A stretch of DNA of 64,000 nt. Origin: Tranzscheliella williamsii (taxonomy: Eukaryota > Basidiomycota > Ustilaginomycetes > Ustilaginales > Ustilaginaceae). Under the pieces are notes generated by a model that saw only the letters and a list, made by a program, of their open reading frames with translations, searched no databases and was not told the DNA's origin. Below, piece after piece: positions 54,943 to 63,861 of this stretch (positions are counted from its first letter, which is position 1; every line of letters begins with the position of its first letter). The DNA lies in assembly GCA_023212725.1 (NCBI GenBank), contig JALBYF010000028.1, positions 164,931 through 228,930 on the forward strand. The letters are read 5' to 3'. Position numbers and translations under genes: made by a program.

Positions 54943-56011
54943 ATGGCGCTGGAACAGTCGCTTTTCCTGGATAGTGCCATTCGGGACTGGGTGCTCATCC
55001 CCATTCTGATTGTAATGATCCTTGTTGGCGTTTTGCGACACAATGTCATCTCGCTCCTCAATTCTCCGCCTAAGAAGGTAGCTGCACCTGCGCTCCGCGA
55101 GCAGTAAGTCCATAGTACTTCCACAGACTCACCGTACTTGTGCTGACTGGTTTTCTATGCTTCTCCCTCTTCTCTTCTTTGCTGCGGGCTTACAGACGTG
55201 TGATGGCTCGTGCTGGGGCGCTGAGGCAGAACTACTTCAATTTGACTCCTTCCGCCTTTTTATCTCGAAAGGCCTTCCTTACCGAAGCTCTGGCAAATGG
55301 CTCCTATGTGCAGCACAAGCTGAAGGAAGAGAAGGAAGGGCCCAAGAACCCGTTCGAGCCGGCGGGTGGCATGGACGGTATGATGGACGGAATGAAGAAA
55401 CAGATGGTCATGATGATCCCACAAACCATCATCATGGGCTGGATCAACTTCTTCTTTTCCGGCTTTGTTCTCCGTACGTACTAAGAAGGCATCAACTCAC
55501 CTAAATGTGCTGCAATTCTTTCTGACCGAGTTTGTTGCCGATCCGACGTACAGTGAAATTGCCTTTCCCCTTGACACTGCGATTTAAGGTCATGCTGCAG
55601 AGGGGCATTGACACGCCAGACTTGGACGTCACCTGGGTTTCGTCGCTAAGCTGGTACTTCCTCACCCTCTTCGGTCTCAATGCCGTCTACCGCCTTGTCC
55701 TTGGCGACGACAATGGTACGTCAATTCCCCGACCCCTTTTGAGCATGCATACACGACTCTGATCCAGACTTGCTTCCCGTTTCTTGTTGCTTGCCTTTTG
55801 CCTGGTAGCCGCCGACGGTACGCGCGACATGGCCGCCATGTCTGGTGCCGCTGCTCCCATGCAGGCCATGAGCGCTCCCGGTCAAGCTCTCGACTTCGAG
55901 AAGCTGCATCTGGCCGAGCGCGACAATCTCGAACTGGTCGGCCTCGACAACTCCGACATCCGCTGGATCGGCGATGGCATCGAAGACCGCATCCTCACCC
56001 TCTACTCGTAG
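54943..56011 (+). CDS. EMC3: ER membrane protein complex subunit Emc3, 4 exons
   Basis: Exons 54943-55103, 55196-55473, 55554-55715 and 55809-56011, 267 residues; introns 92, 80 and 93 bp. Joins restore EMC3 sequence at each point ([48 protein letters not shown]). Starts [20 protein letters not shown]. Three membrane helices: about 14-36, 115-135 and 175-195. The methionine-rich loop ([17 protein letters not shown]) before the second helix and the KLPFPLT motif are family hallmarks; Emc3 is an Oxa1/YidC-type insertase subunit that places tail-anchored and multipass proteins into the ER membrane. Most intron-rich gene in the window. It converges on the mitoribosomal gene, with stops 183 bp apart. 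Confidence 0.95.
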
Positions 56012-56194
56012 CCCTATTACTAAAGCTCGAATCTCGGCAATACAGTATACTGATTGCTCGCAACACGTCATCTGCACTGAAGGGTATGGAAGGATGCGAT
56101 TGATGCTGAACTACAAAGGGTAGGGTGGGGGGAGAGAAAGAGAGAAGAGGGGAAAAGGAATGACGTTTGTGGATGCTAGTGCTTCACGAAAGTC

Positions 56195-57431
56195 TTACTT
56201 TTTAGCTTTGGCGCGGACAGCTTTTCGCTTTGAAGCGCGCCGTTCGTTCCTTGCTACCCTGCCTGCTCCCTTGTACGAGTCGCCAGAGACCTCGGTGATA
56301 AGCAAAGCGGGGCGCTGCTTGGATGCAGGGCTGGCTTCGACCGACTTTGTACTTGTGGCGGCTTCAGTATCGGGCCCACCGCTGGGCAAGGCGGCCAGCA
56401 TGCTTCTCCTGATCAGGAGCTCTTCGGCCATCGCCGGCGCTATGACGGAAGGGGCATCCAGCGGCGCGGCCTCGCTGAACTCCTCGTGCTGCGGTCCGCG
56501 TACCGATGTGTCGCTAGCCCGCTGGGCAGGCTCCGGCTCCGGTAGACGCGTACGGTCCTGTGCGCCTAACAAACGGTCCATATTAGCCTGGAAATCGGTT
56601 TGGAGCGGCTTCTCCTGTCATAGCAGAACAAGTTGGCCAGTCCAAGGAAGGCAGGAGCAGGTCGACAAGGTAAGCACACTACACGTAGTCACTGGAAACT
56701 GGGCAGCAAGAAGGTCGGCGGGTCGAGCAGTGCCATTCGTAGTGTCAGGATAGTAAGGATTGATAAAATTTGGTAACCATGTAGTTATGTCTTCAAGACT
56801 AATCGAATAATTTATTGATTCATCATATGAATCGCACCATACCCCGACCCTCGAGCTTCCCATCGATGCGAGCAGAGGTACTTACCTCAGCGGTCCACTC
56901 AGTCTCGAGCGCCTTCAGCCGCAAGATTGCTTCCAGCCTTTGATTGCCTATCGAGAACTTCTCCGAAAGGGCTCGTATGGTCCACTTTGCGGGGTCGCTG
57001 ACATGCAGCCTCCAAATTTCGGTCTTTGTGCTCTGGCGAACAGGCGGTGGAGGATTAAAGGCAGGATTGAGGGGGAAAGGCGTATCAGCGATCCAGTTGG
57101 GTCCCATACCCGGCTTGGGCTGCTTGTATGCTCGGGCGTCAGAAACAATCCATTCATCAAAAGGCGCCAGCATCTTCGGACGACCACGTCCCGCCGATTT
57201 GCGTCCACGGCCTATCGAGTTGCGCTGATTCGGGGAGGGCGATGCTTCAGACGAGGTAGAGAAAGGTCCCTTGCGCGCGGTGGCGTCCTGCCTTGCGGAG
57301 GCTGCTGGTGCTGCCAGGCAAGGTGAGGATGTGCAGAAAGTTGACACAGCGCTTCGCGAGGACGACGCATGGGCCGGGCCGGACACAAGCTGCCGCAGAG
57401 CGGCAAACGAGCCTCTGGACGTGTATGCCAT
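56195..57431 (-). CDS. Bot1/Mrps35-like mitochondrial small ribosomal subunit protein, 2 exons
   Basis: Exons 57431-56886 and 56614-56195, 321 residues; intron 271 bp, phase 0, GT-AG. The N-terminus (MAYTSRGSFAALRQLVSG, many Ser/Ala/Arg) is a presequence. The core EIWRLHVSDPAKWTIRALSE-KFSIGNQRLEAILRLKALETEW at about 140-180 is the signature of the eukaryotic mitochondrial regulator/Bot1p family. The second exon has a charged middle and a strongly basic C-terminus (RRASKRKAVRAKAKK), fitting rRNA contact. In fission yeast Bot1 is a mitoribosome protein needed for mitochondrial translation. Which numbered mitoribosomal protein it equals is less sure. The intron is unusually long and AT-rich compared with most in the window. 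Confidence 0.78.
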
Positions 57432-57890
57432 GATGGCTATATGATGTGAATGACGAAGAGTGGTGACAGTCGAAATAAGAAGAATGGCCTGCGCATTCGC
57501 CGACAGACTAAATTTCTTCCTTTCTGCCTTTTGTGCGAGTGAAATCGTGCTGGCTTGGCTCACGTGCGGTTCACCCACCAAACTCGGATCCGAAGCTCGA
57601 GGCGTGCATACTCACACTTGTAATGAGTGTTGCTCTGTGAGAGTGTTGCTCTGCAAGAGGCCAACACCTCAGCTGTCATGGCCCCGCTCAACTCGACAAC
57701 TGCTGTTCTCCACCTCGCTCAGCGAATTCTTAGGTAGCTCAGCGTTTCTTCTCGTTTGCTTCTCGTCCGCGTCTCGGCTTTGAGATTGTCGCTGTTGCCG
57801 CCTTACTCGAACATGTTACTGCCACCTTGGCTTTGACATTTACAGACTCGCCGGTACAGTGGCCGCAGCTGCCGTAAATCCACCTAGCTG
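57432..57890. promoter_or_regulatory. Divergent promoter region
   Basis: 459 bp between two divergent starts. Holds ACTCACACTTGTAATGAGTG at 57610-57629 and a following GTGAGAGTG, the same motif class as elsewhere in the window. No RNA gene is seen. Confidence 0.4.
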
Positions 57891-60141
57891 ATGCCGTCCC
57901 CACGGTCAACGTCTGCCAGCGCGAGCCGTCTGCGCGTTTGCAAGAAGCTTGTGCTGAAGGGTCAAGCCAGCATCGACGGCGCTTTCTATATCCTCTATCT
58001 CAAGGTTGACCTTCCGAGAACTGAGTTCCAACAGTCTTATCCTTTCATCACTGAAGCAGGCGTACAGCTGCGAGATGCACTCGTACATCGGCTGGACTCT
58101 ACAGGGGCCGCGCCTGCGCTGTCCGCTTCAGCCGCCGCCTCTGCCAATGCACTTGGCATTCCGCTATCTGTCAATCACGACCTTAGCACCAGTTTCATAG
58201 ACTTTGCCCAACCTGCATCCAATTCCTCTTCCCGACGGTCATCCTCCCGATTCACTTCCATCGAACATCCAGACGATGACAGCCACCTTCCAGCCGTAAC
58301 AGCCGCCGCTGATGGTTCTATCCATCTGCTTTCTCCGGAGCGCACGCCTGATCAGGCTAGCACGAGCTATATGGTAACTTTACATCTTCAGGTCAAATTT
58401 CTTACCAGACCACCAAATAGCCCTTACGTAGTAAGTAGATCGGTTCAAGGGAGGCTACGTCCGTTCATTGTTCCTTGCACACTCCTAACCTTCCACACTC
58501 ACTGACTTGGCGTGCTTGATACTTCATCAGGTTCGCATGCCCAAGCCATATTGCCTCAACAATTACTTGCGCTTCAGCATTGAAGATTCGATCAGCTCTG
58601 AGATCGATGTTCAGGACATAGCCGTAGAGGTCGATCCACCTGTCCTGCCACGTCAAGCCCGGATTCGCCGCGCTTCGGCTAGGCGCTCCAGTGTGCTAGA
58701 TACAACATCTGAGGATGGCGACCTCACGATTCTTGATTCTCCGTCGGACGAGTCTGACCAGGAAGATGCGGGTGCTATGATTTCGGGCCCGTTCCAGTCG
58801 TGCGACGCTGTGGTCCTTCGCTTCGCGGGAGATCGAGTGGGAAATTTCACTGTACCCAACGGATCCGGGCTTGTGCTATCCCATGCTCTTCGAGCGCAAC
58901 AGGCGAGTAGCAAGATCAACTATCGACCCGTTCCGGTGAACCAATTTCTCGTGGGAGATATCGACTCTTCCTCTGCGGCCATTGAATTCGAGGCGCACAT
59001 CGAACTTACCCATTTGTTTTACTCTGGCTTGGAGCACGAAGTATGCCTGTATATTCAGCTTGATGTCGACAGCCAGCCAGTAGGTTGGACGCCCAAGACC
59101 GTTGATGCCTCCCGTGGTATGCTGAGCTGGGCCATGGACTCGGTCGCATCGGCCTCTGAGCTGCCAACATCCCACGACGCATCCTTAGGTGGCTCTGCTA
59201 AGTTGTTACAGCTGCCGCTCGCCGATACGCTTAGCTGGCCGGACAGCAACCAGACCGCTGAGGACGAGGATTTGCTCAAGGTGGCGCCGCCGAAAGGCAT
59301 CAACGACATCAACTTTGACTTTTCGCTCGACCTCGGCGCTCCAGCTGCGAACAAGCAGCGGCGATTCTCCCTGCCGTCCTCGGCGGCCAGCAGATCCGCT
59401 GCGTCGTCTTCTCCCGATGAGGAACCCGACCCGCCTCTCTCGACAAACATGCTCATCATTATTTTCAACCTCCTGCCGCTGATGCAGAACGCTGAGCCGT
59501 TACACATCTCGATTACGGGCCACGTTATCCAGCCATCTGCGAAGAAGGATGCAGTGCTCCGACCGCGGCTGACGATACCGGCCGCGCAACTGCATCGCCA
59601 GGAAGAAGCGCTCGGCGCCTGTAAAACTACAGATGAGGACGTTGAGCCTGTTGTTGCGACGGAGGAACGCAGAGCGGTAGTGGAGGAGAAGGAGGCAGCA
59701 TTGCGGAAGCTGGCGGACGGAGGGGCGGGTGCGGAGGTGGTGCAGGAGGCGCTGGCGCTGATCCGGGCGCACGAAGCTGTGCTGGAGGCGCGGGGGCCGG
59801 GGGCGGCGGGGTGGGGCGGGGTGGCATGGGCGGTGGTGCAGGTGGTGTGGGCGGTTGTGCTGGCGGGCGCGGTGGTGGCCGTGGTGCGCGCCGGCGAGCG
59901 CGAGCGCGCGCTCCACGCCCGTCTCGACCACCTCGCGCGCGCCGTTGACGCCTGGACCCTTCCCACCCCCGCCCCCACCGACACCGCCCACCACCCCACT
60001 CTCTCCGTTCCTCCCGCCCCACACGTAGCCCCCTACGCACCCCCTCCCCCCGCCCTCTCCGCGCTCTCCGTCCTGGCAGCCACCCTCAGCCTCCCCCTCC
60101 TCCTCCTCCGCCACCTCTGGGCCGCCCTCTTCGGCCCCTAG
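57891..60141 (+). CDS. Unrecognised fungal protein with C-terminal membrane helices, 2 exons
   Basis: Exons 57891-58430 and 58531-60141, 716 residues; intron 100 bp, phase 0. GTAGTAAGT offers two in-frame donors (58428 or 58431). I do not recognise the family. Segments that look folded and conserved: KKLVLKGQASIDGAFYILYL (about 19-38), MPKPYCLNNYLRFSIEDSI (about 183-201), FEAHIELTHLFYSGLEHEVC with LYIQLDVDSQPVGW (about 330-370), and MLIIIFNLLPLMQNAEPLHI (about 487-506). They are joined by Ser/Asp-rich linkers. A coiled-coil-like Glu/Ala helix precedes a transmembrane helix (about 620-640, Val/Ala/Trp-rich) and a second hydrophobic end (LAATLSLPLLLLRHLWAALF). A tail-anchored or hairpin membrane protein is likely. 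Sense strand flips G to C near 59905. It converges on the four-helix gene. Confidence 0.75.
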
Positions 60142-60453
60142 CCCCCCGCACACTGCGCCCCCGTATACCCCACACAGCACCCTATGTATCACTACTGCAC
60201 AGCGTCTTGTGCGCGCAACGGCAGCGACGACGGTCGAAAAACAATGACATGAGCGCGTCCGCTGGCGAGGTACGCGCGACAGCTGGGACTCATCCAGCGG
60301 GAGGCTTAGCTACAGGGGCGTAGGACACGGAAGGCGAAAGGAGAAGAACAAAGAGCGTGGGGCGGCGCGGGGACAGCCGGGGAAGAGGGGAGGCCGTGCG
60401 GTGAAGGCGCAGCACAGGCCGCGGGGGCGGGGGCGGGGGCGGGGGTAGAAAAG
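60142..60453. other. Convergent intergenic region
   Basis: 312 bp, C-rich on the plus strand to about 60200, then G-rich to the neighbouring stop, ending in a GGGGGC repeat. No gene. Confidence 0.45.
60423..60445. repeat. GGGGGC tandem repeat, G-quadruplex candidate
   Basis: Four runs of five G separated by single C on the plus strand, 9 bp outside the stop codon of the minus-strand gene. The gene's own sense strand therefore carries CCCCCG repeats right after the stop. The plus strand fits a G-quadruplex and the minus strand an i-motif. Confidence 0.8.
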
Positions 60454-61281
60454 CTAGAACTCCTCGCGGCGGTAGCCGGCGTGGGAGCGCTTCTCTCCGT
60501 AACCGACGGGCGGCTGGGAATGCCTGCGGGCGGGCTGCTGGCCCTTGGGCGGCCGGGTCATGCCTAGCGCCTTGAGCACGAGCGGTAGAGCGAAGTGGAC
60601 CACCATGACAAAGAAGGTGGTGCCGAGCGTGACCCAGGCAATGGCAGTGGTGATACGGTAGGTAGTGTAGTTGAGGTAGCGGTTCTCGGCGAGGAAGGCA
60701 TTGGCGTCATCAATGTTGTTAATGTTGGCCCAGGGGCCGTACGCAGCGAGCTGTTGAGTTGTGTAGGTAGGAGTGCTGGAGAGCTGGCCAGACTTGAATT
60801 GCCGGTAGACGCTAAGAAGAAACATCTTGTCGTTGTCGGTAAAAGGTTCCTGGTAGCTGGGCCCTCTTGAGAAGGAAGGGTGCTTCTGGACAGCAAACGC
60901 GGTGTAGGCTGCAGCGATGCCCGTGTAGGCGCCCGAGAGGAGGAGCTCGACCAAGCCCACCAAGATGTAACCGAAGGTGCCTTTTCCCGTCCTCTCACCT
61001 CGTCGTTTGGGGAACTGAGCGCAGGCCAAAACGGCTGCGATGTTGGAAAAGGCAAAACCGATAGCGGAGACGATCATGGTCGCCAGAACGACGGTCTGCA
61101 TGCCGTTGTCCTCGAGCCTGACGAGATTGTTGATGGTGGTGCGTTCACGCAGCGTCTTCCATCGAGCAAAATCCCAGGCAGACAAGCCAAGGAGGGTAAC
61201 GGAGAAAGCCATAACGGCAAGTTGCAGAGGCAGTTCCAGAATCTGCGGCGCGACGGGCGCGCGGGAGTGAGGAGGCGCCAT
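60454..61281 (-). CDS. Unrecognised four-helix membrane protein
   Basis: Single exon, 275 residues. Hydrophobic helices at about 15-36 (LPLQLAVMAFSVTLLGLSAW), 62-85 (TVVLATMIVSAIGFAFSNIA), 104-132 and 212-236 (TTAIAWVTLGTTFFVMVVHF). An extracytosolic-type loop of about 75 residues lies between helices 3 and 4, with Asn-Tyr-Thr sequons (LNYTTY). The C-terminus is polar and basic (KGQQPARRHSQPPVGYGEKR, then SHAGYRREEF). The four-helix layout resembles MARVEL or Sur7-like membrane organisers, but I see no diagnostic motif, so it is left unnamed. It converges on the gene at 57.9-60.1 kb. Confidence 0.75.
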   Translation of the reverse strand: MAPPHSRAPVAPQILELPLQLAVMAFSVTLLGLSAWDFARWKTLRERTTINNLVRLEDNGMQTVVLATMIVSAIGFAFSNIAAVLACAQFPKRRGERTGKGTFGYILVGLVELLLSGAYTGIAAAYTAFAVQKHPSFSRGPSYQEPFTDNDKMFLLSVYRQFKSGQLSSTPTYTTQQLAAYGPWANINNIDDANAFLAENRYLNYTTYRITTAIAWVTLGTTFFVMVVHFALPLVLKALGMTRPPKGQQPARRHSQPPVGYGEKRSHAGYRREEF

Positions 61282-62050
61282 GTTGTGCCAAACGGTGGCG
61301 TACTAGCCGGCGAGACTCAGACCAAGTGGACCAAAGGCGGTCAGAACGATGCTGCTTTCGACTGTCAGCGTTGTAGCGAAGCACTGATTCTGCCTATCCG
61401 GCACAAAGAGGCTGGACCTAGGATCGGAGGTGGTTTCTCCGGCGAGGAACTGGAACTATCGCGGAAGCCTGGGTAGGCTAATCGTGGATCACAGAAGAGG
61501 CGGAGCAGAGAGGAGGGATGGAACTTGTAGGAAGGGTCGCAGGGAGGGTCGTAGGGAGGGTCGTGGGGAGGGTGATGGGGTTTGGGAGGGTCAGCAGCAG
61601 AGGGTCTGAAGCGCCAAGCGGCGATCGAGCGCTTGTGCCTGGCCCCGCTCGAGATGGATGGCAAGGGGAGGGACCTACCTCTGGCTGTGATTTGTGATTA
61701 TGAATGTATAGCTTGCGCCTTCCGCTTCTGGTCGTACTGATATTTGTTCCCCGCAATTATAGCATGAGCGCAGTATATCAGCTAGAATTCACCCTCACAC
61801 TACGTTCGGACGCAGAGAAGCGAGCTGCTCTGGGATGTCCTCTTATGCAGTAGATGTGCCTAGCCGATCCCTTTCTATCGTGGGCTACGAATTGTAAAGT
61901 CCTTTTTTGAATCCCGAAGATCGACTTAGCACCCCACTGAATAGCACCTCAACTACGCAGGCGCGAGAACACGTACAAGATCGGCCTAAGTTTTGCTAGT
62001 AAATTGTACCTCCTGCCCCGTCTCCTAGTCCATACTACTACCCATACACA
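61282..62050. other. Intergenic with G-rich minisatellite
   Basis: About 770 bp. Holds the 12-bp minisatellite at 61530-61577, then AT-richer sequence (61700-62040). The ORF at 61365-61664 minus is a translation of the repeat (Asp-Pro-Pro-Tyr units) and is not called. Confidence 0.45.
61530..61577. repeat. 12-bp minisatellite, four copies
   Basis: Four head-to-tail units close to GGGAGGGTCGTA, followed by a degenerate GGGTTTGGGAGGG. Runs of GGG on the plus strand could form a G-quadruplex. It sits about 250 bp upstream of the four-helix gene's start codon. Confidence 0.75.
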
Positions 62051-62200
62051 ATGGAGAACTTCGCCAACAAGGCCAAGGAATTCGCCTCCTTCGACCAGGG
62101 CAAGGAGATGCTCAGTGCCTTCGGCGGCAACCAGAGCAGCAACAACCCGAGTAGCAACGACAACGACAGCCACGGAAGCAACAACAACAACCACAGCTAG
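62051..62200 (+). CDS. Small Asn/Ser-rich protein, 49 residues
   Basis: Short gene. Starts MENFANKAKEFASFDQGKEM and continues LSAFGGNQSS, then an Asn/Ser/Asp/His tail. The first 25 residues form a good amphipathic helix, a pattern seen in many small uncharacterised fungal proteins with FxxKAKEF-type starts. Codons are mostly C- or G-ending (AAC, GCC, GGC, TTC) although the surrounding DNA is AT-richer, which supports coding. The frame continues after the TAG with GSSNNNRNDD before a second TAG at 62231-62233, within a duplicated GGAAGC-AAC unit. Function unknown. Confidence 0.6.
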   Translation: MENFANKAKEFASFDQGKEMLSAFGGNQSSNNPSSNDNDSHGSNNNNHS

Positions 62201-62362
62201 GGAAGCAGCAACAACAACCGCAATGATGACTAGAGTCCGCCCCCTTCAAATAACTCTTTATCGGCTCTCTACTATTGACAGGGCTATCAATTGAATGCAT
62301 ACATTGTTCTTGATCTGACAATGCGAAAGACATGGGAAACATTCACAATTGTGCGTGAAAGG

Positions 62363-62830
62363 CTAGGCAAGACCGGTCTCAGTTCCATCGTGCTTGGTGG
62401 TGTGGAGATTTGTGGATGGGAGTTTGCGATGGGCGGCCAAGTCGCCCTCTGAGTTGTCCGAAGGGATCGAAGTGCCTGACGAGATCGAACTTGAGGAGAC
62501 CGGGTGCGTGTTTAATGTCTCCTTCAGCATTGTGCGCATATAAGGTATCGCCCGGCTCCTTTTTCGCCCCCTTTCTTTGGCGAAATCGTCGCTTGATATG
62601 TCCGAGTCGGCAAGACTGTCGCTTTCGCCATTGGAATCCCAGTCTGAGCCATCAAGGCTTTCGCGTTCCTGTGCCTCTTCACCAGGCCGCTTTCGCTTTG
62701 TGGGACTCGCACTGCGCGAGCCACCTCCTCCATAGAGGCGCGATAGCTGAATGCCCGACAGAGTCTCAGCTTTCCATTGGATGGGTGTTACCCCATCGTT
62801 GTGGCATCGCACAACCTCTCGCTGTGTATT
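62363..62830 (-). CDS. Orphan 3' exon or gene fragment, Ser/Asp/Arg-rich
   Basis: A 155-codon frame with no ATG near its 5' end. A strong acceptor (CTTTCTTGTTGCAG on the minus strand) precedes NTQREVVRCHNDGVTPIQW at 62830, so this looks like a final exon. The product is rich in Lys/Arg and acidic Ser patches (TKRKRPGEEAQE, GESDSLADSDISSDDF, KERGRKRSRA), typical of a nuclear, casein-kinase-II-site-rich tail. The 230 bp upstream give no convincing first exon, and a retroelement LTR begins at 63094. It may be a gene whose 5' part was displaced by that insertion. Family not recognised. Confidence 0.35.
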   Translation of the reverse strand, partial: NTQREVVRCHNDGVTPIQWKAETLSGIQLSRLYGGGGSRSASPTKRKRPGEEAQERESLDGSDWDSNGESDSLADSDISSDDFAKERGRKRSRAIPYMRTMLKETLNTHPVSSSSISSGTSIPSDNSEGDLAAHRKLPSTNLHTTKHDGTETGLA

Positions 62831-63298
62831 CTGCAACAAGAAAGGCTTGATGAGGAACAGCACTATCCAGGCAAAACGGGCTAAACGAGTTAGCGAAACG
62901 TTGAGGGAGAGTGAGGCTAGGGTACTCGCTATTGTGAATGGCGAGCTCGCGTTGAACTATGTTTGAAGAGCAGTTTACCTTTGCTAACCGCCAGTGTGCG
63001 TGACTACAGACAAAGGGATCTTGGGTTTTTAGATGGTTTTATTACATAGGCTCTTCGCGAGTTGCGTGTGTATATATGCGATCATAATCATATTGTTAAA
63101 CTTGTGCGTCTGGTGGTCAACGCGCTTTGGTAGGATATGACGTTCACAGTAGACGGCGATAGTTTACCTAATGCAAGTTGGTACTAAATCTCAAGTGAGT
63201 CAATTGCTTCACAGAGTGAGCGTTCGTCACACTTGGGGCTAGGAAGAATGTTGTAAGAATGGACATGTTGCTCTTGACCGGGGGTCGGGGGCAAAGTG

Positions 63299-63306
63299 CT
63301 TATATA
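63299..63306 (-). promoter_or_regulatory. TATA box inside LTR
   Basis: TATATAAG on the minus strand within the proposed LTR, placed as expected at the U3/R boundary. Transcription toward lower coordinates would read into the flanking orphan exon at 62.4-62.8 kb. Confidence 0.45.
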
Positions 63307-63465
63307 TGTACGCTTCGTGCTATAAGGGGAACGAAGTGTGGACCATAGGCACAATAGTGGGCATATGGTGAGTGTCTCTGCTGAGCAGGCAAGAGCTCAC
63401 TTAGGGTAGCTCTCGTCCAGTGCCTCCGTGTCAATGGAGTTCAGCACAGCAGACGATGTTTCCCA

Positions 63466-63544
63466 GCAGGGAGCGAACATCGTGTACTTGCGTTCCGTTA
63501 GGAACAAAGAACATATTCTTGCAGGGAAGGAATTCGCTCCCTGC
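63466..63544. repeat. Inverted repeat within LTR
   Basis: Perfect 12-bp arms GCAGGGAGCGAA (63466-63477) and TTCGCTCCCTGC (63533-63544) with a 55-bp spacer. Confidence 0.7.
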
Positions 63545-63643
63545 GTAGGACGCAGAGAAGAATCCGTTCTGATGAGGGCCCCAAGGGGGTCACGTGCATG
63601 CGACACCTTATAGGGTTCGCCGACACACAGCCAGATTCTAACA

Positions 63644-63659
63644 CTCCCACTTGTCGGGG
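63644..63659 (-). other. Polypurine tract candidate
   Basis: CCCCGACAAGTGGGAG on the minus strand directly before the LTR start TGTTAG. This would prime plus-strand DNA synthesis in a retroelement. Confidence 0.45.
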
Positions 63660-63861
63660 AAGCGATGGTGTCAAGGGTGCACGAATTGCCATCTTAGTTC
63701 CCTGAGGGGAACGAAGTAACTTGGGGTTTATTGAATTTTTATTTTGAGGAGACGAAGAAGGAGATATCTACATTGGAAGAAGTATCTACAACAAAGTTAG
63801 AGGTCAACGCGAGGGAGTCGGTACTTTGGTGCGAAACTTTCGTTCGCTTGGAGGGAACTTC

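Larger units (their letters stand above)
63094..63643 (-). mobile_element. 3' LTR of a probable Ty1/copia retroelement
   Basis: On the minus strand the segment begins TGTTAGAATC and ends TTTAACA, i.e. TGTTA/TAACA terminal inverted bases, 550 bp. It is preceded by a purine tract (AAGTGGGAG), the usual copia polypurine tract plus TGTTAGA junction. A TATATAAG box lies about 340 bp into it. The body of the element would lie to the right, beyond the window. A target-site copy would be CATAT at 63089-63093; the other copy is out of view. Confidence 0.55.

Noticed and set aside
56618..56863. 81-codon minus ORF inside the Bot1-like intron
   Set aside because: It lies within an intron with good GT-AG ends; exon joining restores the frame without it.
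63060..63094. Possible primer-binding site that would make the LTR a 5' LTR
   Set aside because: The minus-strand sequence after the LTR end (ATATGATTATGATCGC) does not match a tRNA 3' end, while a polypurine tract is present on the other side.
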